Shown: piece by piece, positions 12,744 through 13,084 of the stretch
How positions within the stretch are numbered: the stretch's first letter is position 1
Layout: each line of letters begins with the position of its first letter
Assembly: GCA_003154025.1 (NCBI GenBank)
Contig: PMCE01000229.1
Coordinates: forward strand, 1 to 13,084
DNA length: 13,084 bases
Direction: 5' to 3'
From: Syntrophaceae bacterium
Lineage (GTDB): Bacteria; Desulfobacterota; SM23-61
Notes under the pieces: generated by a model
What the model was told of the DNA's origin: nothing
Database searches by the model: none
What the model saw: only the letters and a program-made list of their open reading frames with translations
Translations under genes and position numbers: made by a program

Positions 12744-13084
12744 ATGGACCGGGATCCTGGCGAAATCTACCACGAACTCACCCGCGGCTTGGGTAAGCCG
12801 GTTTACGACCGAGTTGAGGCCCCGGCCACTCCGGAGCAAAGGGCAATGCTGGAGAGACTCTCTGGTCGGCGGGTCCGGCTCACCGACCTGGCTGAGGAAA
12901 AAATCCAGACCATCCTCACTCACGCGCCGGGCAACCGCGCGTCAGTCAGGGACGGAAGACATCCAAAAGATTTATATGAGAGCTTCCGTGGAGCGGATCA
13001 TCTGCGCCGCATCTTGGAGCAAGAGCAGACCATCGTCAGCGCTGCTTTGGCTCCGGCCCCACAGCGGTCAGGGCTTGCAGGCAA
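12744..13084 (+). CDS. Unrecognised ORF, open at the window edge
   Basis: From ATG 12744 a frame of 113 codons stays open to the window end, beginning MDRDPGEIYHELTRGLGKPV. It is rich in charged helices, with segments such as RVRLTDLAEEKIQTIL and ADHLRRILEQEQTIVSAALA. Codon use looks coding-like (mostly G/C third positions). The start is unclear: no good ribosome-binding site precedes 12744 and the frame is open upstream past 12700, overlapping the FtsH-like remnant. It may be the middle of a broken or fused gene rather than a genuine start. I do not recognise the family. A shorter antisense frame over the same bases is less convincing. Confidence 0.4.
   Translation, partial: MDRDPGEIYHELTRGLGKPVYDRVEAPATPEQRAMLERLSGRRVRLTDLAEEKIQTILTHAPGNRASVRDGRHPKDLYESFRGADHLRRILEQEQTIVSAALAPAPQRSGLAG

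Overview
The window looks like chromosomal DNA from a GC-rich, probably anaerobic deltaproteobacterial lineage (Desulfobacterota or a relative). This rests on a sigma-54 two-component pair, a TGA-containing thioredoxin gene best read as a selenoprotein, a dispersed hairpin repeat, and the style of the small stress proteins. No 16S or ribosomal marker is present, so the lineage is an inference. Every gene I accept lies on the + strand.

Layout. Positions 1-739 hold a REP-like hairpin, one plausible 53-aa ORF and a promoter-containing leader. Positions 740-5447 encode a soluble PAS/GAF-like hybrid histidine kinase and an NtrC-type sigma-54 activator. Between them sits a four-helix-bundle (S23/IVP-like) gene flanked by arrays of a degenerate 7-bp repeat in opposite orientations. 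A terminator (5482-5504) closes this unit. It is followed by a perfect 7-bp inverted repeat and a sigma-54-like -24/-12 element, which plausibly drive the next block.

Positions 5736-12473 are a long co-directional run. In order it holds a zinc-ribbon microprotein, a small unknown protein, a DUF2231 membrane protein, a thioredoxin-TPR protein with TGA at the first position of its CxxC motif (UxxC), a receiver-fold-like protein, a UspA protein, a muconolactone-isomerase-like protein, a 55-aa unknown, a frameshifted OsmC-like gene run into a truncated methyltransferase, an atypical receiver, a DegP/HtrA protease with signal peptide and two PDZ domains, and a HEAT-repeat protein. A UUCG-loop terminator ends it at about 12512. 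The remainder holds a decayed 5' fragment of an ftsH-like gene and an unrecognised ORF open at the window edge.

Working model (inference): the kinase senses a redox or stress cue through its PAS domains and phosphorylates the sigma-54 activator. The activator switches on the downstream block of redox, envelope and protein-quality-control functions. The most interesting items are the candidate selenoprotein, the heptad-flanked four-helix-bundle cassette, and a second heptad palindrome at 6165-6246 that has the same kind of repeat but no gene inside. The OsmC/methyltransferase segment shows two apparent single-G losses in short G runs, so decay has to be distinguished from assembly error there.
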